Source: Antedon mediterranea
Taxonomy: Eukaryota; Echinodermata; Crinoidea; Comatulida; Antedonidae
Length of the DNA: 64,000 bases
Assembly: GCF_964355755.1 (NCBI RefSeq)
Contig: NC_092677.1
Coordinates: forward strand, 21,610,101 to 21,674,100
Reading direction: 5' to 3'
Part shown: piece by piece, positions 50,101-63,790 of the stretch
How positions within the stretch are numbered: the first letter of the stretch is position 1
How the letters are laid out: each line of letters opens with the position of its first letter
Notes under the pieces: model-generated
What the model was told of the DNA's origin: nothing
What the model saw: only the letters and a program-made list of their open reading frames with translations
Databases searched by the model: none
Program-made: the position numbers and the translations under genes

Positions 50101-53100
50101 TCAAATAAAAAAAAAGAAAAAAAATATCCCTAGAAGTTCGAACCCACTATTGAAATCACTCAAACCTGAGCATTACCCGTTCGCCGCAAACCATTTTATG
50201 ACTGAAGAGCTGATAATAGTCTATTTATATGAAATGGATGATCAATCAATGAAAAATAATGCCATGCAACTTTGTTTCTGATTTTAAAAAAGGTTCATTT
50301 GTTTAGGCCTGACAGTTGCAACCCTCAAAATATCTCACTTTCAAAAACAATATTTATTTTCAATTAAAAAAAAAAGAAAAAAAAATACCCGTATAGGTTC
50401 GAACCCACTACTGAGAGCACTCAAACCTGAGCATTACACGTTACGCCACAAACCAGTAGATGACTGAGAAGCTGATAATAGTTTATATATATGAAATGAA
50501 TGATCAATCAATGAAAAATAATGCCATGCAACTTTGTTTCTGATTGAAAAAAAGGTCCACTTGTTTAGGCCTGACATTTACAACCCTCAAAATATCTCAC
50601 TTTCAAAAACAATATCTTTTCAATTAAAAAAAAAAAGAAATAAAATATCAGTAGAGGTTCGAACCCACTAGTGAGAGCACTCAAACTTGAGCATTACCCG
50701 CTATGCCACAAACCAGTAGATGACTGAAGAGCTGATAATACTCTATTTATATGAAATAAATAATAAATCAATGAAAAATAATGCCATGTAACTTTGTTTC
50801 TGATTTTAAAAAAGATCCATTTGTTTAGGCCTGACATTTACAACCCTAAAAAATATCTCATTTTCAAAAAAAATATTTATTTTCAATAAGAAAAAAAAAA
50901 GCAATATCCCTAGAGGTTGGAACCCGCTACTGAGAGCACTCAAACCTGGGTATTACCCGTTACGCCACAAACCAGTAGATGACTGAAGAGCTGATAATAG
51001 TCTATTTATATGAAATGAATGATCAATCAATGAAAAATAATGCCATGCAACTTTGTTTCTGATTTTAAAAAAGGTCCACTTGTTTAGGCCTGACATTTAC
51101 AACCCTCAAAATATCTCACTTTCAAAAACAATATTTATTTTCAATTTAAAAAAAAAATCCCTAGAGGTTCGAACCCACTACTAAGAGAACTCAAACCTGA
51201 GCATTATCCGTTACGCCACCAACCAGTAGATGACTGAGGAGCTGATAATAGTCTATTTATATGAAATGAATGATCAATCAATGAAAAATAATGCCATGCA
51301 ACTTTGTTTCTGATTGAAAAAAATGTTCACTTGTTTTGGCCTGACATTTACAACCCTCAAAATATCTCACTTTCAAAAACAATATTTTTTCAATTAAAAA
51401 AAAAAAGAAATAATATATCAGTAGAGGTTCGAACTCACTAGTGAGAGCACTCAAACTTGAGCATTACCCGTTACGCCACAAACCAGTAGATGACTCAAGA
51501 GCTGATAATACTCTATTTATATGAAATAAATAATAAATCAATGAAAAATAATACCAGGCAACTTTGTTTCTGATTTTAAAAAAGGTTCACTTGTTTAGGC
51601 CTGTCATTTACAACCCTCAAAATATCTCACCTTCAAAAAAAATATTTATTTTCAATAAAAAAAAAAAAGAAAAGGAATATCCCTAGAGGTTCGAACCCAC
51701 TACTGCGAGCACTCAAACTTGAGCATTACCCGTTACGCCTCAAACCAGTAAATGACTGAAGAGCTGATAATACTCTATTTAAATGAAATGAATAATAAAT
51801 CAATCAAAAATAATGCCATGCAACTTTGTTTCTGATTTTATAAAAGGTTCACTTGTTTAGGCCTGACATTTACAACCCTCAAAATATCTCACCTTCAAAA
51901 ACAATATTTATTTTCAAATAAAAAAAAAAGAAAAAAAATATCCCTAGAAGTTCGAACCCACTATTGAAATCACTCAAACCTGAGCATTACCCGTTCGCCG
52001 CATACCATTTTATGACTGAAGAGCTGATAATAGTCTATTTATATGAAATGGATGATCAATCAATGAAAAATAATGCCATGCAACTTTGTTTCTGATTTTA
52101 AAAAAGGTTCACTTGTTTAGGCCTGACAGTTGCAACCCTAAAAATATCTCACTTTCAAAAACAATATTTATTTTCAATTAAAAAAAAAAGAAAAAAAAAT
52201 ACCCGTATAGGTTCGAACCCACTACTGAGAGCACTCAAACCTGAGCATTACACGTTACGCCACAAACCAGTAGATGACTGAGGAGCTGATAATAGTCTAT
52301 ATATATGAAATGAATGATCAATCAATGAAAAATAATGCCATGCAATTTGTTTCTTATTGAAAAAAATGTTCACTTGTTTAGGCCTGACATTTACAACCCT
52401 CAAAATATCTCACTTTCAAAAACAATATTTATTTTCAAATAAAAAAAAAAAAAAAAAAATATCCCTAGAAGTTCGAACCCACTATTGAAATCACTCAAAA
52501 CTGAGCATTACCCGTTACGCCGCAAACCAGTATATAACTGAAGAGCTGATAATAGTCTATTTATATGAAATGGATGATCAACCAATGAAAAATAATGCCA
52601 TGCAACTTTGTTTCTGATTTTAAAAAAGGTCCACTTGTTTAGGCCTGACATTTACAACCCTCAAAATATCTCACTTTCAAAAACAATAATTTTTCAATTA
52701 AAAAAAAAAAAGAAATAAAATATCAGTAGAGGTTCGAACCCTCTAGTGAGAGCACTCAAACTTGAGCATTACCCGCTACGCCACAAACCAGTAGATGACT
52801 GAAGAGCTGATAATACTCTATTTATATGAAATAAATAATAAATCAATGAAAAATAATGCCATGCAACTTTGTTTCTGATTTTAAAAAAAGTTCATTTGTT
52901 TAGGCCTGTCATTTACAACCCTCAAAATATCTCACCTTCAAAAAAAATATTTATTTTCAATAAAAAAAAAGAAAGAAAAGGAATATCCCTAGAGGTTCGA
53001 ACCCACTACTGCGAGCACTCAAACCTGAGCATTACCCGTTCGCCGCAAACCATTTTATGACTGAAGAGCTGATAATAGTCTATTTATATGAAATGAATAA

Positions 53101-56100
53101 TAAATCAATCAAAAATAATGCCATGCAACTTTGTTTCTGATTTTAAAAAAGGTTCACTTGTTGAGGCCTGACATTTACAACCCTCAAAATATCTCACCTT
53201 CAAAAACAATATTTATTTTCAAATAAAAAAAAAAGATAAAAAAATATCCCTAGAAGTTCGAACCCACTATTGAAATCACTCAAACCTGAGCATTACCCGT
53301 TCGCCGCAAACCATTTTATGACTAAAGAGCTGATAATAGTCTATTTAGATGAAATGGATGATCAATCAATGAAAAATAATGCCATGAAACTTTGTTTCTG
53401 ATTTTAAAAAAGGTTCACTTGTTTAGGCCTGACAGTTGCAACCCTAAAAATATCTCACTTTCAAAAACAATATTTATTTTCAAATAAAAAAAAAAAAAAA
53501 AAAAATATCCCTAGAAGTTCGAACCCACTATTGAAATCACTCAAAACTGAGCATTACCCGTTACGCCGCAAACCAGTATATAACTGAAGAGCTGATAATA
53601 GTCTATTTATATGAAATGGATGATCAACCAATGAAAAATAATGCCATGCAACTTTGTTTCTGATTGAAAAAAATGTTCACTTGTTTAGGCCTGACATTTA
53701 CAACCCTCAAAATATCTCACTTTCAAAAACAATATTTATTTTCAAATAAAAAAAAAAAAAAAAAAAATATCCCTAGAAGTTCGAACCCACTATTGAAATC
53801 ACTCAAAACTGAGCATTACCCGTTACGCCGCAAACCAGTATATAACTGAAGAGCTGATAATAGTCTATTTATATGAAATGGATGATCAACCAATGAAAAA
53901 TAATGCCATGCAACTTTGTTTCTGATTTTAAAAAAGGTCCACTTGTTTAGGCCTGACATTTACAACCCTCAAAATATCTCACTTTCAAAAACAATATTTT
54001 TTCAATTAAAAAAAAAAAAGAAATAAAATATCAGTAGAGGTTCGAACCCTCTAGTGAGAGCACTCAAACTTGAGCATTACCCGCTACGCCACAAACCAGT
54101 AGATGACTGAAGAGCTGATAATACTCTATTTATATGAAATAAATAATAAATCAATGAAAAATAATGCCATGCAACTTTGTTTCTGATTTTAAAAAAGGTT
54201 CATTTGTTTAGGCCTGTCATTTACAACCCTCAAAATATCTCACCTTCAAAAAAAATATTTATTTTCAATAAAAAAAAAAAGAAAAGGAATATCCCTAGAG
54301 GTTCGAACCCACTACTGCGAGCACTCAAACCTGAGCATTACCCGTTACGCCTCAAACCAGTAGATGACTGAAGAGCTGATAATACTCTATTTATATGAAA
54401 TTAATAATAAATCAATGAAAAATAATGCAATGCAACTTTGTTTCTGATTTTAAAAAAGGTTCACTTGTTTAGGCCTGACATTTACAACCCTCAAAATATC
54501 TCACTTTCAAAAACAATATTTATTTTAAATAAAAAAAAAAAGAAACAAAATACCCGTAGAGGTTCGAACCCACTAGTGAGAGCACTCAAACTTGAGCATT
54601 ACCCGTTACGCCACAAACCAGTAGATGACTGAAGAGCTGACAATACTCTATTTATATGAAATAAATAATAAATCAATGAAAAATAATGCCATGCAACTTT
54701 GTTTCTGATTTTAAAAAAGGTCCACTTGTTTAGGCCTGACATTTACAACCCTCAAAATATCTCACTTTCAAAAACCATAATTATTTTCAATTTAAAAAAA
54801 AAAGAAAAAAAATATCCCTAGAGGTTCGACCCACTACTCAGAGCACTCAAACCTGAGCATTACCCGTTACGCCACAAACCAGTAGATGACTGAAAAGCTG
54901 ATAATAGTCTATTTATATGAAATGAATGATCAATCAATGAAAAATAATGCCATTCAACTTTGTTTATGATTTAAAAAAATATCCATTTGTTTAGGCCTGA
55001 CATTCACAACCCTAAAAAATATCTCATTTTCAAAAAAAATATTTATTTTCAATAAGAAAAAAAAAAGCAATATCCCTAGAGGTTCGAACCCACTACTGCG
55101 AGAACTCAAACCTGAGCATTACCCGTTACGCCTCAAACCAGTAGATGACTGAAGAGCTGATAATACTCTATTTATATGAAATTAATAATAAATCAATGAA
55201 AAATAATGCCATGCAACTTTGTTTCTGATTTTAAAAAAGGTCCACTTGTTTAGGCCTGACATTTACAACCCTCAAAATATCTCCCTTTAAAAAACCATAT
55301 TTATTTTCAATTTAAAAAAAAAAGAAAAACAATATCCCTAGAGGTTCGACCCACTACTCAGAGCACTCAAAACTGAGCATTACCCGTTACGCCACAAACC
55401 AGTAGATGACTGAAGAGCTGATAATAGTCTATTTATATGAAATGAATGATCAATCAATGAAAAATAATGCCATGCAACTTTGTTTCTGATTTAAAAAAAG
55501 GTTCACTTGTTTAGGCCTGACATTTACAACCCTAAAAATATCTCACTTTCAAAAACAATATTTATTTTCAATTTTAAAAAAAAAATCCCTAGAGGTTCGA
55601 ACCCACTACTGAGAGAACTCAAACCTGAGCATTATCCGTTACGCCACCAACCAGTAGGTGACTGAGGAGCTGATAATAGTCTATTTATATGAGATAAATG
55701 ATCAATCAATGAAAAATAATGCCATGCAACTTTGTTTCTGATTTTAAAAAAGGTTCACTTGTTTTGGCCTGACATTTACAACCCTCAAAATATCTCACTT
55801 TCAAAAACAATATTTTTTCAATTAAAAAAAAAAAAGAAATAAAATATCAGTAGAGGTTTGAACCCACTAGTGAGAGCACTCAAACTTGAGCATTACCCGC
55901 TACGCCACAAACCAGTAGATGACTGAACAGCTGATAATACTCTATTTATATGAAATAAATAATAAATCAATGAAAAATAATGCCATGCAACTTTGTTTCT
56001 GATTTTAAAAAAGGTTCATTTGTTTAGGCCTGTCATTTACAACCCTCAAAATATCTCACCTTAAAAAAAAAATTTATTTTCAATAAAAAAAAAAAGAAAA

Positions 56101-59100
56101 GAAATATCCCTAGAGGTTCGAACCCACTACTGCGAGCACTCAAACTTGAGCATTACCCGTTCGCCGCAAACCATTTTATGACTGAAGAGCTGATAATAGT
56201 CTATTTATATGAAATGAATAATAAATCAATCAAAAATAATGCCATGCAACTTTGTTTCTGATTTTAAAAAAGGTTCACTTGTTGAGGCCTGACATTTACA
56301 ACCCTCAAAATATCTCACCTTCAAAAACAATATTTATTTTCAAATAAAAAAAAAAGAAAAAAAAATATCCCTAGAAGTTCGAACCCACTATTGAAATCAC
56401 TCAAACCTGAGCATTACCCGTTCGCCGCAAACCATTTTATGACTAAAGAGCTGATAATAGTCTATTTAGATGAAATGGATGATCAATCAATGAAAAATAA
56501 TGCCATGAAATTTTGTTTCTGATTTTAAAAAAGGTTCACTTGTTTAGGCCTGACAGTTGCAACCCTAAAAATATCTCACTTTCAAAAACAATATTTATTT
56601 TCAATTTAAAAAAAAAGAAAAAAAAATACCCGTATAGGTTCGAACCCACTACTGAGAGCACTCAAACCTGAGCATTACACGTTACGCCACAAACCAGTAG
56701 ATGACTGAGGAGCTGATAATAGTCTATATATATGAAATGAATGATCAATCAATGAAAAATAATGCCATGCAACTTTGTTTCTGATTGAAAAAAATGTTCA
56801 CTTGTTTAGGCCTGACATTTACAACCCTCAAAATATCTCACTTTCAAAAACAATATTTATTTTCAAATAAAAAAAAAAAAAAAAAAAATATCCCTAGAAG
56901 TTCGAACCCACTATTGAAATCACTCAAAACTGAGCATTACCCGTTACGCCGCAAACCAGTATATAACTGAAGAGCTGATAATAGTCTATTTATATGAAAT
57001 GGATGATCAACCAATGAAAAATAATGCCATGCAACTTTGTTTCTGATTTTGAAAAAGGTCCACTTGTTTAGGCCTGACATTTACAACCCTCAAAATATCT
57101 CACTTTCAAAAACAATATTTTTTCAATTAAAAAAAAAGAAAGAAATAAAATATCAGTAGAGGTTCGAACCCTCTAGTGAGAGCACTCAAACTTGAGCATT
57201 ACCCGCTACGCCACAAACCAGTAGATGACTGAAGAGCTGATAATACTCTATTTATATGAAATAAATAATAAATCAATGAAAAATAATGCCATGCAACTTT
57301 GTTTCTGATTTTAAAAAAGGTTCATTTGTTTAGGCCTGTCATTTACAACCCTCAAAATATCTCACCTTCAAAAACAATATTTATTTTCAAATAAAAAAAA
57401 AAGAAAAAAAATATCCCTAGAAGTTCGAACCCACTATTGAAATCACTCAAACCTGAGCATTACCCGTTCGCCGCAAACCATTTTATGACTGAAGAGCTGA
57501 TAATAGTCTATTTATATGAAATGGATGATCAATCAATGAAAAATAATGCCATGCAACTTTGTTTCTGATTTTAAAAAAGGTTCACTTGTTTAGGCCTGAC
57601 AGTTGCAACCCTAAAAATATCTCACTTTCAAAAACAATATTTATTTTCAATTAAAAAAAAAAGAAAAAAAAATACCCGTATAGGTTCGAACCCACTACTG
57701 AGAGCACTCAAACCTGAGCATTACACGTTACGCCACAAACCAGTAGATGACTGAGGAGCTGATAATAGTCTATATATATGAAATGAATGATCAATCAATG
57801 AAAAATAATGCCATGCAACTTTGTTTCTGATTGAAAAAAATGTTCACTTGTTTAGGCCTGACATTTACAACCCTCAAAATATCTCACTTTCAAAAACAAT
57901 ATTTATTTTCAAAAAAAAAAAATTAAAAAAAAAATTTCCCTAGAAGTTCGAACCCACTATTGAAATCACTCAAAACTGAGCATTACCCGTTACGCCGCAA
58001 ACCAGTAGATGACTGAAGAGCTGATAATACTCTATTTATATGAAATGAATAATAAATCAATCAAAAATAATGCCATGCAACTTTGTTTCTGATTTTAAAA
58101 AAGGTTCACTTGTTTAGGCCTGACATTTACAACCCTCAAAATATCTCACTTTCAAAAACAATATTTATTTTCAATTTAAAAAAAAAAAAAATCCCTAGAG
58201 GTTCGAACCCACTACTGAAAGCACTCAAACCTGAGCATTATCCGTTACGCCACAAACCAGTAGATGACTGCGGAGCTGATAATAGTCCATTTATATGAAA
58301 TGAATGATCAATCAATGAAAAATAATGCCATGCAACTTTGTTTCTGATTTTAAAAAAGGTCCACTTGTTTAGGCCTGACATTTACAACCCTCAAAATATC
58401 TCGCTTTCAAAAACAATATTTATTTTCAATTAAAAAAAAAGGAAAAAAAATATTCGTAGAGGTTCGAACCCACTACTGCGAGAACTCAAACCTGAGCACT
58501 ACCGGTTACGCCACAAACCAGTAGATGACTGAAGAGCTGATAACAGTCTATTTATATGAAATGAATGATCCATCAATGTAAAATGATGTTATGCAACTTT
58601 GTTTCTGATTTTTAAAAAAGGTCCACTTGGTTAGGCTTGACATTTAAAACCCTTAAAATATCTCACTTTCAAAAACCATATTTATTTTCAATTTAAAAAA
58701 AAAGAAAAAAAATATCCCTTGAGGTTCGACCCACTACTCAGAGCACTCAAACCTGAGCATTACTCGTTACGCCACAAACCAGTAGATGACTGAAGAGCTG
58801 GTAATAGTCTATTTATATGAAATGAATTATCAATCAATGAAAAATAATGCCATGCAACTTTGTTTCTGATTTTAAAAAAGATCCATTTGTTTAGGCCTGA
58901 CATTTACAACCCTAAAAAATATCTCATTTTCAAAAAAAATATTTATTTTCAATAAGAAAAAAAAAAGCAATATCCCTAGAGGTTGGAACCCGCTACTGAG
59001 AGCACTCAAACCTGGGTATTACCCGTTACGCCACAAACCAGTAGATAACTGAAGAGCTGATAATAGTCTATTTATATGAAATTAATGATCAATCAATGAA

Positions 59101-60350
59101 AAATAATGCCATGCAACTTTGTTTCTGATTTTAAAAAAGGTCCACTTGTTTAGGCCTGACATTTACAACCCTCAAAATATCTCACTTTCAAAAACAATAT
59201 TTTTTTCAATAAAAAAAAAAAACAAAATATTCGTAGAGGTTCGAACCCACTACTGCGAGAACTCAAACCTGAGCATTACCCGTTACGCCTCAAACCAGTA
59301 GATGACTGAAGAGCTGATAATACTCTATTTATATGAAATTAATAATAAATCAATGAAAAATAATGCCATGCCACTTTGTTTCTGATTTTAAAAAAGGTTC
59401 ACTTGTTTAGGCCTGACATTTACAACCCTCAAAATATCTCACTTTCAAAAACAATATTTATTTTAAATAAAAAAAAAAAAAAAGAATATCCGTAGAGGTT
59501 CGAACCCACTAGTGAGAGCACTCAAACTTGAGCATTACCCGTTACGCCACAAACCAGTAGATAACTGAAGAGCTGATAATAGTCTATTTATATGAAATGA
59601 ATGATCAATCAATGAAAAATAATGCCATGCAACTTTGTTTCTGATTTTAAAAAAGGTCCACTTGTTTAGGCCTGACATTTACAACCCTCAAAATATCTCA
59701 CTTTCAAAAACAATATTTTTTTCAATAAAAAAAAAAAAGAAAAAAAATATTCGTAGAGGTTCGAACCCGCTACTGCGAGAACTCAAACCTGAGCATTACC
59801 CGTTACGCCTCAAACCAGTAGATGACTGAAGAGCTGATAATACTCTATTTATATGAAATTAATAATAAATCAATGAAAAATAATGCAATGCAACTTTGTT
59901 TCTGATTTTAAAAAAGGTTCACTTGTTTAGGCCTGATATTTACAACCCTCAAAATATCTCACTTTCAAAAACAATATTTATTTTAAATAAAAAAAAAAGA
60001 AACAAAATACCCGAAGAGGTTCGAACCCACTAGTGAGAGCACTCAAACTTGAGCATTACCCGTTACGCCACAAACCAGTAGATGACTGAAGAGCTGACAA
60101 TACTCTATTTATATGAAATAAATAATAAATCAATGAAAAATAATGCCATGCAACTTTGTTTCTGATTTTAAAAAAGGTCCACTTGTTTAGGCCTGACATT
60201 TACAACCCTCAAAATATCTCACTTTCAAAAACCATATTTATTTTCAATTTAAAAAAAAAAAGAAAAAAAATATCCCTAGAGGTTCGACCCACTACTCAGA
60301 GCACTCAAACCTGAGCATTACCCGTTACGCCACAAACCAGTAGATGACTG
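47160..60350. repeat. Long-range segment duplications at 6240 and 11700 bp
   Basis: Segment 48180-50000 matches 54420-56160 at 6240 bp (24 monomers): GACTGAAAAGCTG at 48649 and 54889, and CTCCCTTTAAAAAACC at 49041 and 55281. Segment 47160-48100 matches 58860-59800 at 11700 bp: AAAAACAAAATATTCG at 47518 and 59218, and AAAGAATATCCG at 47782 and 59482. Within the same stretch, GACTAAAGAGCTG with CTATTTAGATG at 53320 and 56441 gives a further 3121-bp repeat. Confidence 0.8.
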
Positions 60351-62516
60351 AAGAGCTGATAATAGTCTATTTATATGAAATGAATGATCAATCAATGAAA
60401 AATAATGCCATGCAACTTTGTTTCTGATTTAAAAAAAGGTTCACTTGTTTTGGACTGACATTTACAACCCTAAAAATATCTCACTTTCAAAAACAATATT
60501 TATTTTCAATTTAAAAAAAAAAAGAAAAAAAATATCCCTAGAGGTTCGACCCACTACTCAGAGCACTCAAACCTGAGCATTACCCGTTACGCCACAAACC
60601 AGTAGATGACTGAAGAGCTGATAATAGTCTATTTATATGAAATGAATGATCAATCAATGAAAAATAATGCCATGCAACTTTGTTTCTGATTTTAAAAAAT
60701 ATCCATTTGTTTAGGCCTGACATTCAAAACCCTAAAAATATCTCATTTTCAAAAAAAATATTTATTTTCAATAAGAAAAAAAAAAGCAATATCCCTAGAG
60801 GTTCGAACCCACTACTGCGAGAACTCAAACCTGAGCATTACCCGTTACGCCTCAAACCAGTAGATGACTGAAGAGCTGATAATACTCTATTTATATGAAA
60901 TGAATGATCAATCAATGAAAAATAATGCCATGCAACTTTGTTTCTGATTTAAAAAAAGGTTCACTTGTTTAGGCCTGACATTTACAACCCTAAAAATATC
61001 TCACTTTAAAAAACAATATTTATTTTCAATTTAAAAAAAAATCCCTAGAGGTTCGAACCCACTACTGAGAGAACTCAAACCTGAGCATTATCCGTTACGC
61101 CACCAACCAGTAGGTGACTGAGGAGCTGATAATAGTCTATTTATATGAAATAAATGATCAATCAATGAAAAATAATGCCATGCAACTTTGTTTCTGATTT
61201 TAAAAAAGGTTCACTTGTTTTGGCCTGACATTTACAACCCTCAAAATATCTCACTTTCAAAAACAATATTTTTTCAATTAAAAAAAAAAAGAAATAAAAT
61301 ATCAGTAGAGGTTTGAACCCACTAGTGAGAGCACTCAAACTTGAGCATTACCCGCTACGCCACAAACCAGTAGATGACTGAAGAGCTGATAATACTCTAT
61401 TTATATGAAATAAATAATAAATCAATGAAAAATAATGCCATGCAACTTTGTTTCTGATTTTAAAAAAGGTTCATTTGTTTAGGCCTGACATTTACAACCC
61501 TCAAAATATCTCACTTTCAAAAACCATATTTATTTTCAATTTAAAAAAAAAAGAAAAAAAATATCCCTAGAGGTTCGACCCACTACTCAGAGCACTCAAA
61601 CCTGAGCATTACCCGTTACGCCACAAACCAGTAGATGACTGAAGAGCTGATAATAGTCTATTTATATGAAATGAATGATCAATCAATGAAAAATAATGCC
61701 ATGCAACTTTGTTTCTGATTTAAAAAAAGGTTCACTTGTTTTGGACTGACATTTACAACCCTAAAAATATCTCACTTTCAAAAACAATATTTATTTTCAA
61801 TTTAAAAAAAAAAATCCCTAGAGGTTCGAACCCACTACTGAGAGAACTCAAACCTGAGCATTATCCGTTACGCCACCAACCAGTAGGTGACTGAGGAGCT
61901 GATAATAGTCTATTTATATGAAATAAATGATCAATCAATGAAAAATAATGCCATGCAACTTTGTTTCTGATTTTAAAAAAGGTTCACTTGTTTTGGCCTG
62001 ACATTTACAACCCTCAAAATATCTCACTTTCAAAAACAATATTTTTTCAATTAAAAAAAAAAAAAGAAATAAAATATCAGTAGAGGTTTGGACCCACTAG
62101 TGAGAGCACTCAAACTTGAGCATTACCCGCTACGCCACAAACCAGCAGATGACTGAAGAGCTGATAATACTCTATTTATATGAAATAAATAATAAATCAA
62201 TGAAAAATAATGCCATGCAACTTTGTTTCTGATTTTAAAAAAGGTTCATTTGTTTAGGCCTGACATTTACAACCCTCAAAATATCTCACTTTCAAAAACC
62301 ATATTTATTTTCAATTTAAAAAAAAAAGAAAAAAAATATCCCTAGAGGTTCGACCCACTACTCAGAGCACTCAAACCTGAGCATTACCCGTTACGCCACA
62401 AACCAGTAGATGACTGAAGAGCTGATAATAGTCTATTTATATGAAATGAATGATCAATCAATGAAAAATAATGCCATGCAACTTTGTTTCTGATTTAAAC
62501 AAGCACGAATGTGCAA

Positions 62517-62844
62517 TACTCGGGGAACAGCGAAAGAAGCTGTAATGACGTCATAAGACCGGATGTAACGTCACATACACATCAAAAACCGCGCTACCAA
62601 ATACGGCTATACGATACCATCTTCGAGACGTCATATGGCTGCATCCGGTATGAAATTAAAAAATCCGGCTCTCTATAGCTTTGAGGACATGTCCCTGTAG
62701 TATATTCATGCTAAATCCGAGCTCAATACTACAACGAATAAGGGAGGAGTAGTACTTTATAAATTGCACTTTTTGCTCAATAGTGTCCGGATGGAAGAAG
62801 AAGAGGAAAAGATGAGAGAGTCCTAGACTCAGGTACCCCGACTA
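62517..62844. mobile_element. MITE-like element with CTCGGGGTAC ends, copy 2
   Basis: Same 328-bp length and nearly the same sequence as 33651-33978. The left end is TACTCGGGGAAC (one change from copy 1) and the right end GTACCCCGACTA. No coding capacity. Confidence 0.65.
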
Positions 62845-62912
62845 ATAAAACGATATATACTCTATATCATTTTACGTATACAGTATATTTCACCATAAAG
62901 TTAAAGAAAAAT

Positions 62913-62987
62913 AGGTTTCGCCAGGGCTCGAACCGGGACCTTCTGCGAGTTAAGCAGACTTGACAACCACTACACTACTACGAAAGT
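62913..62987 (-). tRNA. tRNA-Val(AAC)-like sequence 1 of insert 2, pseudogene
   Basis: Counterpart of 34047-34118, with the same perfect anticodon stem and AAC anticodon, but with an extra three bases (CTACTACG for CTACG on the plus strand) between the acceptor and the D-stem. This lengthens the junction normally occupied by positions 8-9 and should prevent normal folding. TATTTTTC terminator retained. Confidence 0.5.
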
Positions 62988-63199
62988 TCTTACACCAAAA
63001 ATGTGTGTTACACAAAGTTTTTTAATCCATTTAAATTACAAATAAATTATTATGTAATAAGCACAAAGCAAGATAAACATGTGTAAAAGTGATAATTACC
63101 GATTACACAAAATAAATATTTTTTAAAATAATAAAAATAAGATATACTGTAAATCATATTACCTTATCAGTACTTTTTACCATAAAGTTGAAAAAAAAA

Positions 63200-63272
63200 A
63201 GGTTTCGCCCGGGCTCGAACCGGGGACCTTCTGCGTGTTAAGCAGACGTGATAACCACTACGCCAAGAAGCC
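63200..63272 (-). tRNA. tRNA-Val(AAC)-like sequence 2 of insert 2
   Basis: Identical in its tRNA-like body to 34330-34402: perfect anticodon and T-stems, anticodon AAC, two acceptor mismatches, a C11-A24 D-stem mismatch and a long T-run after the 3' end. Confidence 0.55.
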
Positions 63273-63423
63273 GCATATAACTACATAACGCTGTGGTGTG
63301 TGTCACACATTGTGGCTTCTTAATTAAACAAATTAATTAACAAAAAAGCACGAATGTGCAATACTCGGGGTACAGCGAAAGAAGCTGTATACAGACGTAT
63401 ACAGTTTGAAAGTAAAGAAAAAT

Positions 63424-63495
63424 AGGTTTCGCCAGGGCTCGAACCGGGACCTTCTGCGTGTTAAGCAGACTTGACAACCACTACACTACGAAACC
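63424..63495 (-). tRNA. tRNA-Val(AAC)-like sequence 3 of insert 2, best preserved acceptor
   Basis: The acceptor GGTTTCG/CGAAACC pairs at all seven positions, and anticodon stem TCTGC/GCAGA with loop TTAACAC (AAC) is perfect. Remaining faults are the T-stem mismatch CCCGG/CCTGG, G10-A25 in the D-stem, G for A21, and T at the discriminator position, where valine tRNAs normally have A. A TATTTTTC terminator follows. It is the closest of the eight to a complete fold, but still probably not a functional valine tRNA. Confidence 0.55.
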
Positions 63496-63708
63496 TCTTA
63501 CATTAAAAATGTGGGTTACAGAAAGTTTTTTAATCCATTTAAATTACAAATAAATGGTAATAAGCACAAAGCAAAATAAACATGTGTAAAAGTGATAATT
63601 ACCGATTACACAAAATAAGTATTTAAAAAAATAATAAAAATAAAATATACTCTGTATAATTATCATATTGCGTATACAGTACTTTTCACCATAAAGTTTA
63701 AAAAAAAA

Positions 63709-63781
63709 AGGTTTCGTCCGGGCTCGAACCAGGTACCTTCTGCTTGTTAAGCAAACGTGATAACCACTACGCCAAGAAGCC
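63709..63781 (-). tRNA. tRNA-Val(AAC)-like sequence 4 of insert 2, degenerate
   Basis: Counterpart of 34847-34919. The anticodon stem is TTTGC against GCAGA or a variant with A in place of a stem base, and the T-stem is imperfect. The D-loop is AGTGGTTA, better kept than in insert 1. A run of ten T follows. Sequence similarity to insert 1 ends just beyond its 5' end. Confidence 0.5.
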
Positions 63782-63790
63782 GCATATTAT

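Larger units (their letters stand above)
35182..62497. repeat. 261-bp satellite array, block 2
   Basis: Same satellite family, orientation and phase as block 1, roughly 105 monomers by length. The array resumes inside the monomer interrupted at 33633: the half-monomer left of the insert and the half right of it both belong to class B, so no satellite appears to have been lost. Class C, D, E, M, N, O and P monomers are common here, and long-range duplications are prominent (48.2-50.0 kb matches 54.4-56.2 kb, and 47.2-48.1 kb matches 58.9-59.8 kb). The block ends at the second composite insert. No protein-coding gene is seen in it. Confidence 0.98.
62498..63790. mobile_element. Composite insert in the satellite, copy 2
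   Basis: Near-identical to copy 1 from its first base, with leader, MITE-like element and both tRNA-like dimers in the same order. Differences include GGGGAACAG for GGGGTACAG at the start, a three-base insertion in the first tRNA-like sequence, and an intact CTCGGGGTAC at 63364. After the fourth tRNA-like unit it departs into a foldback element, so the right half of the second MITE-like copy is not seen. The satellite on the left is of a different class from that at copy 1, but the junction base is the same. Confidence 0.8.
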
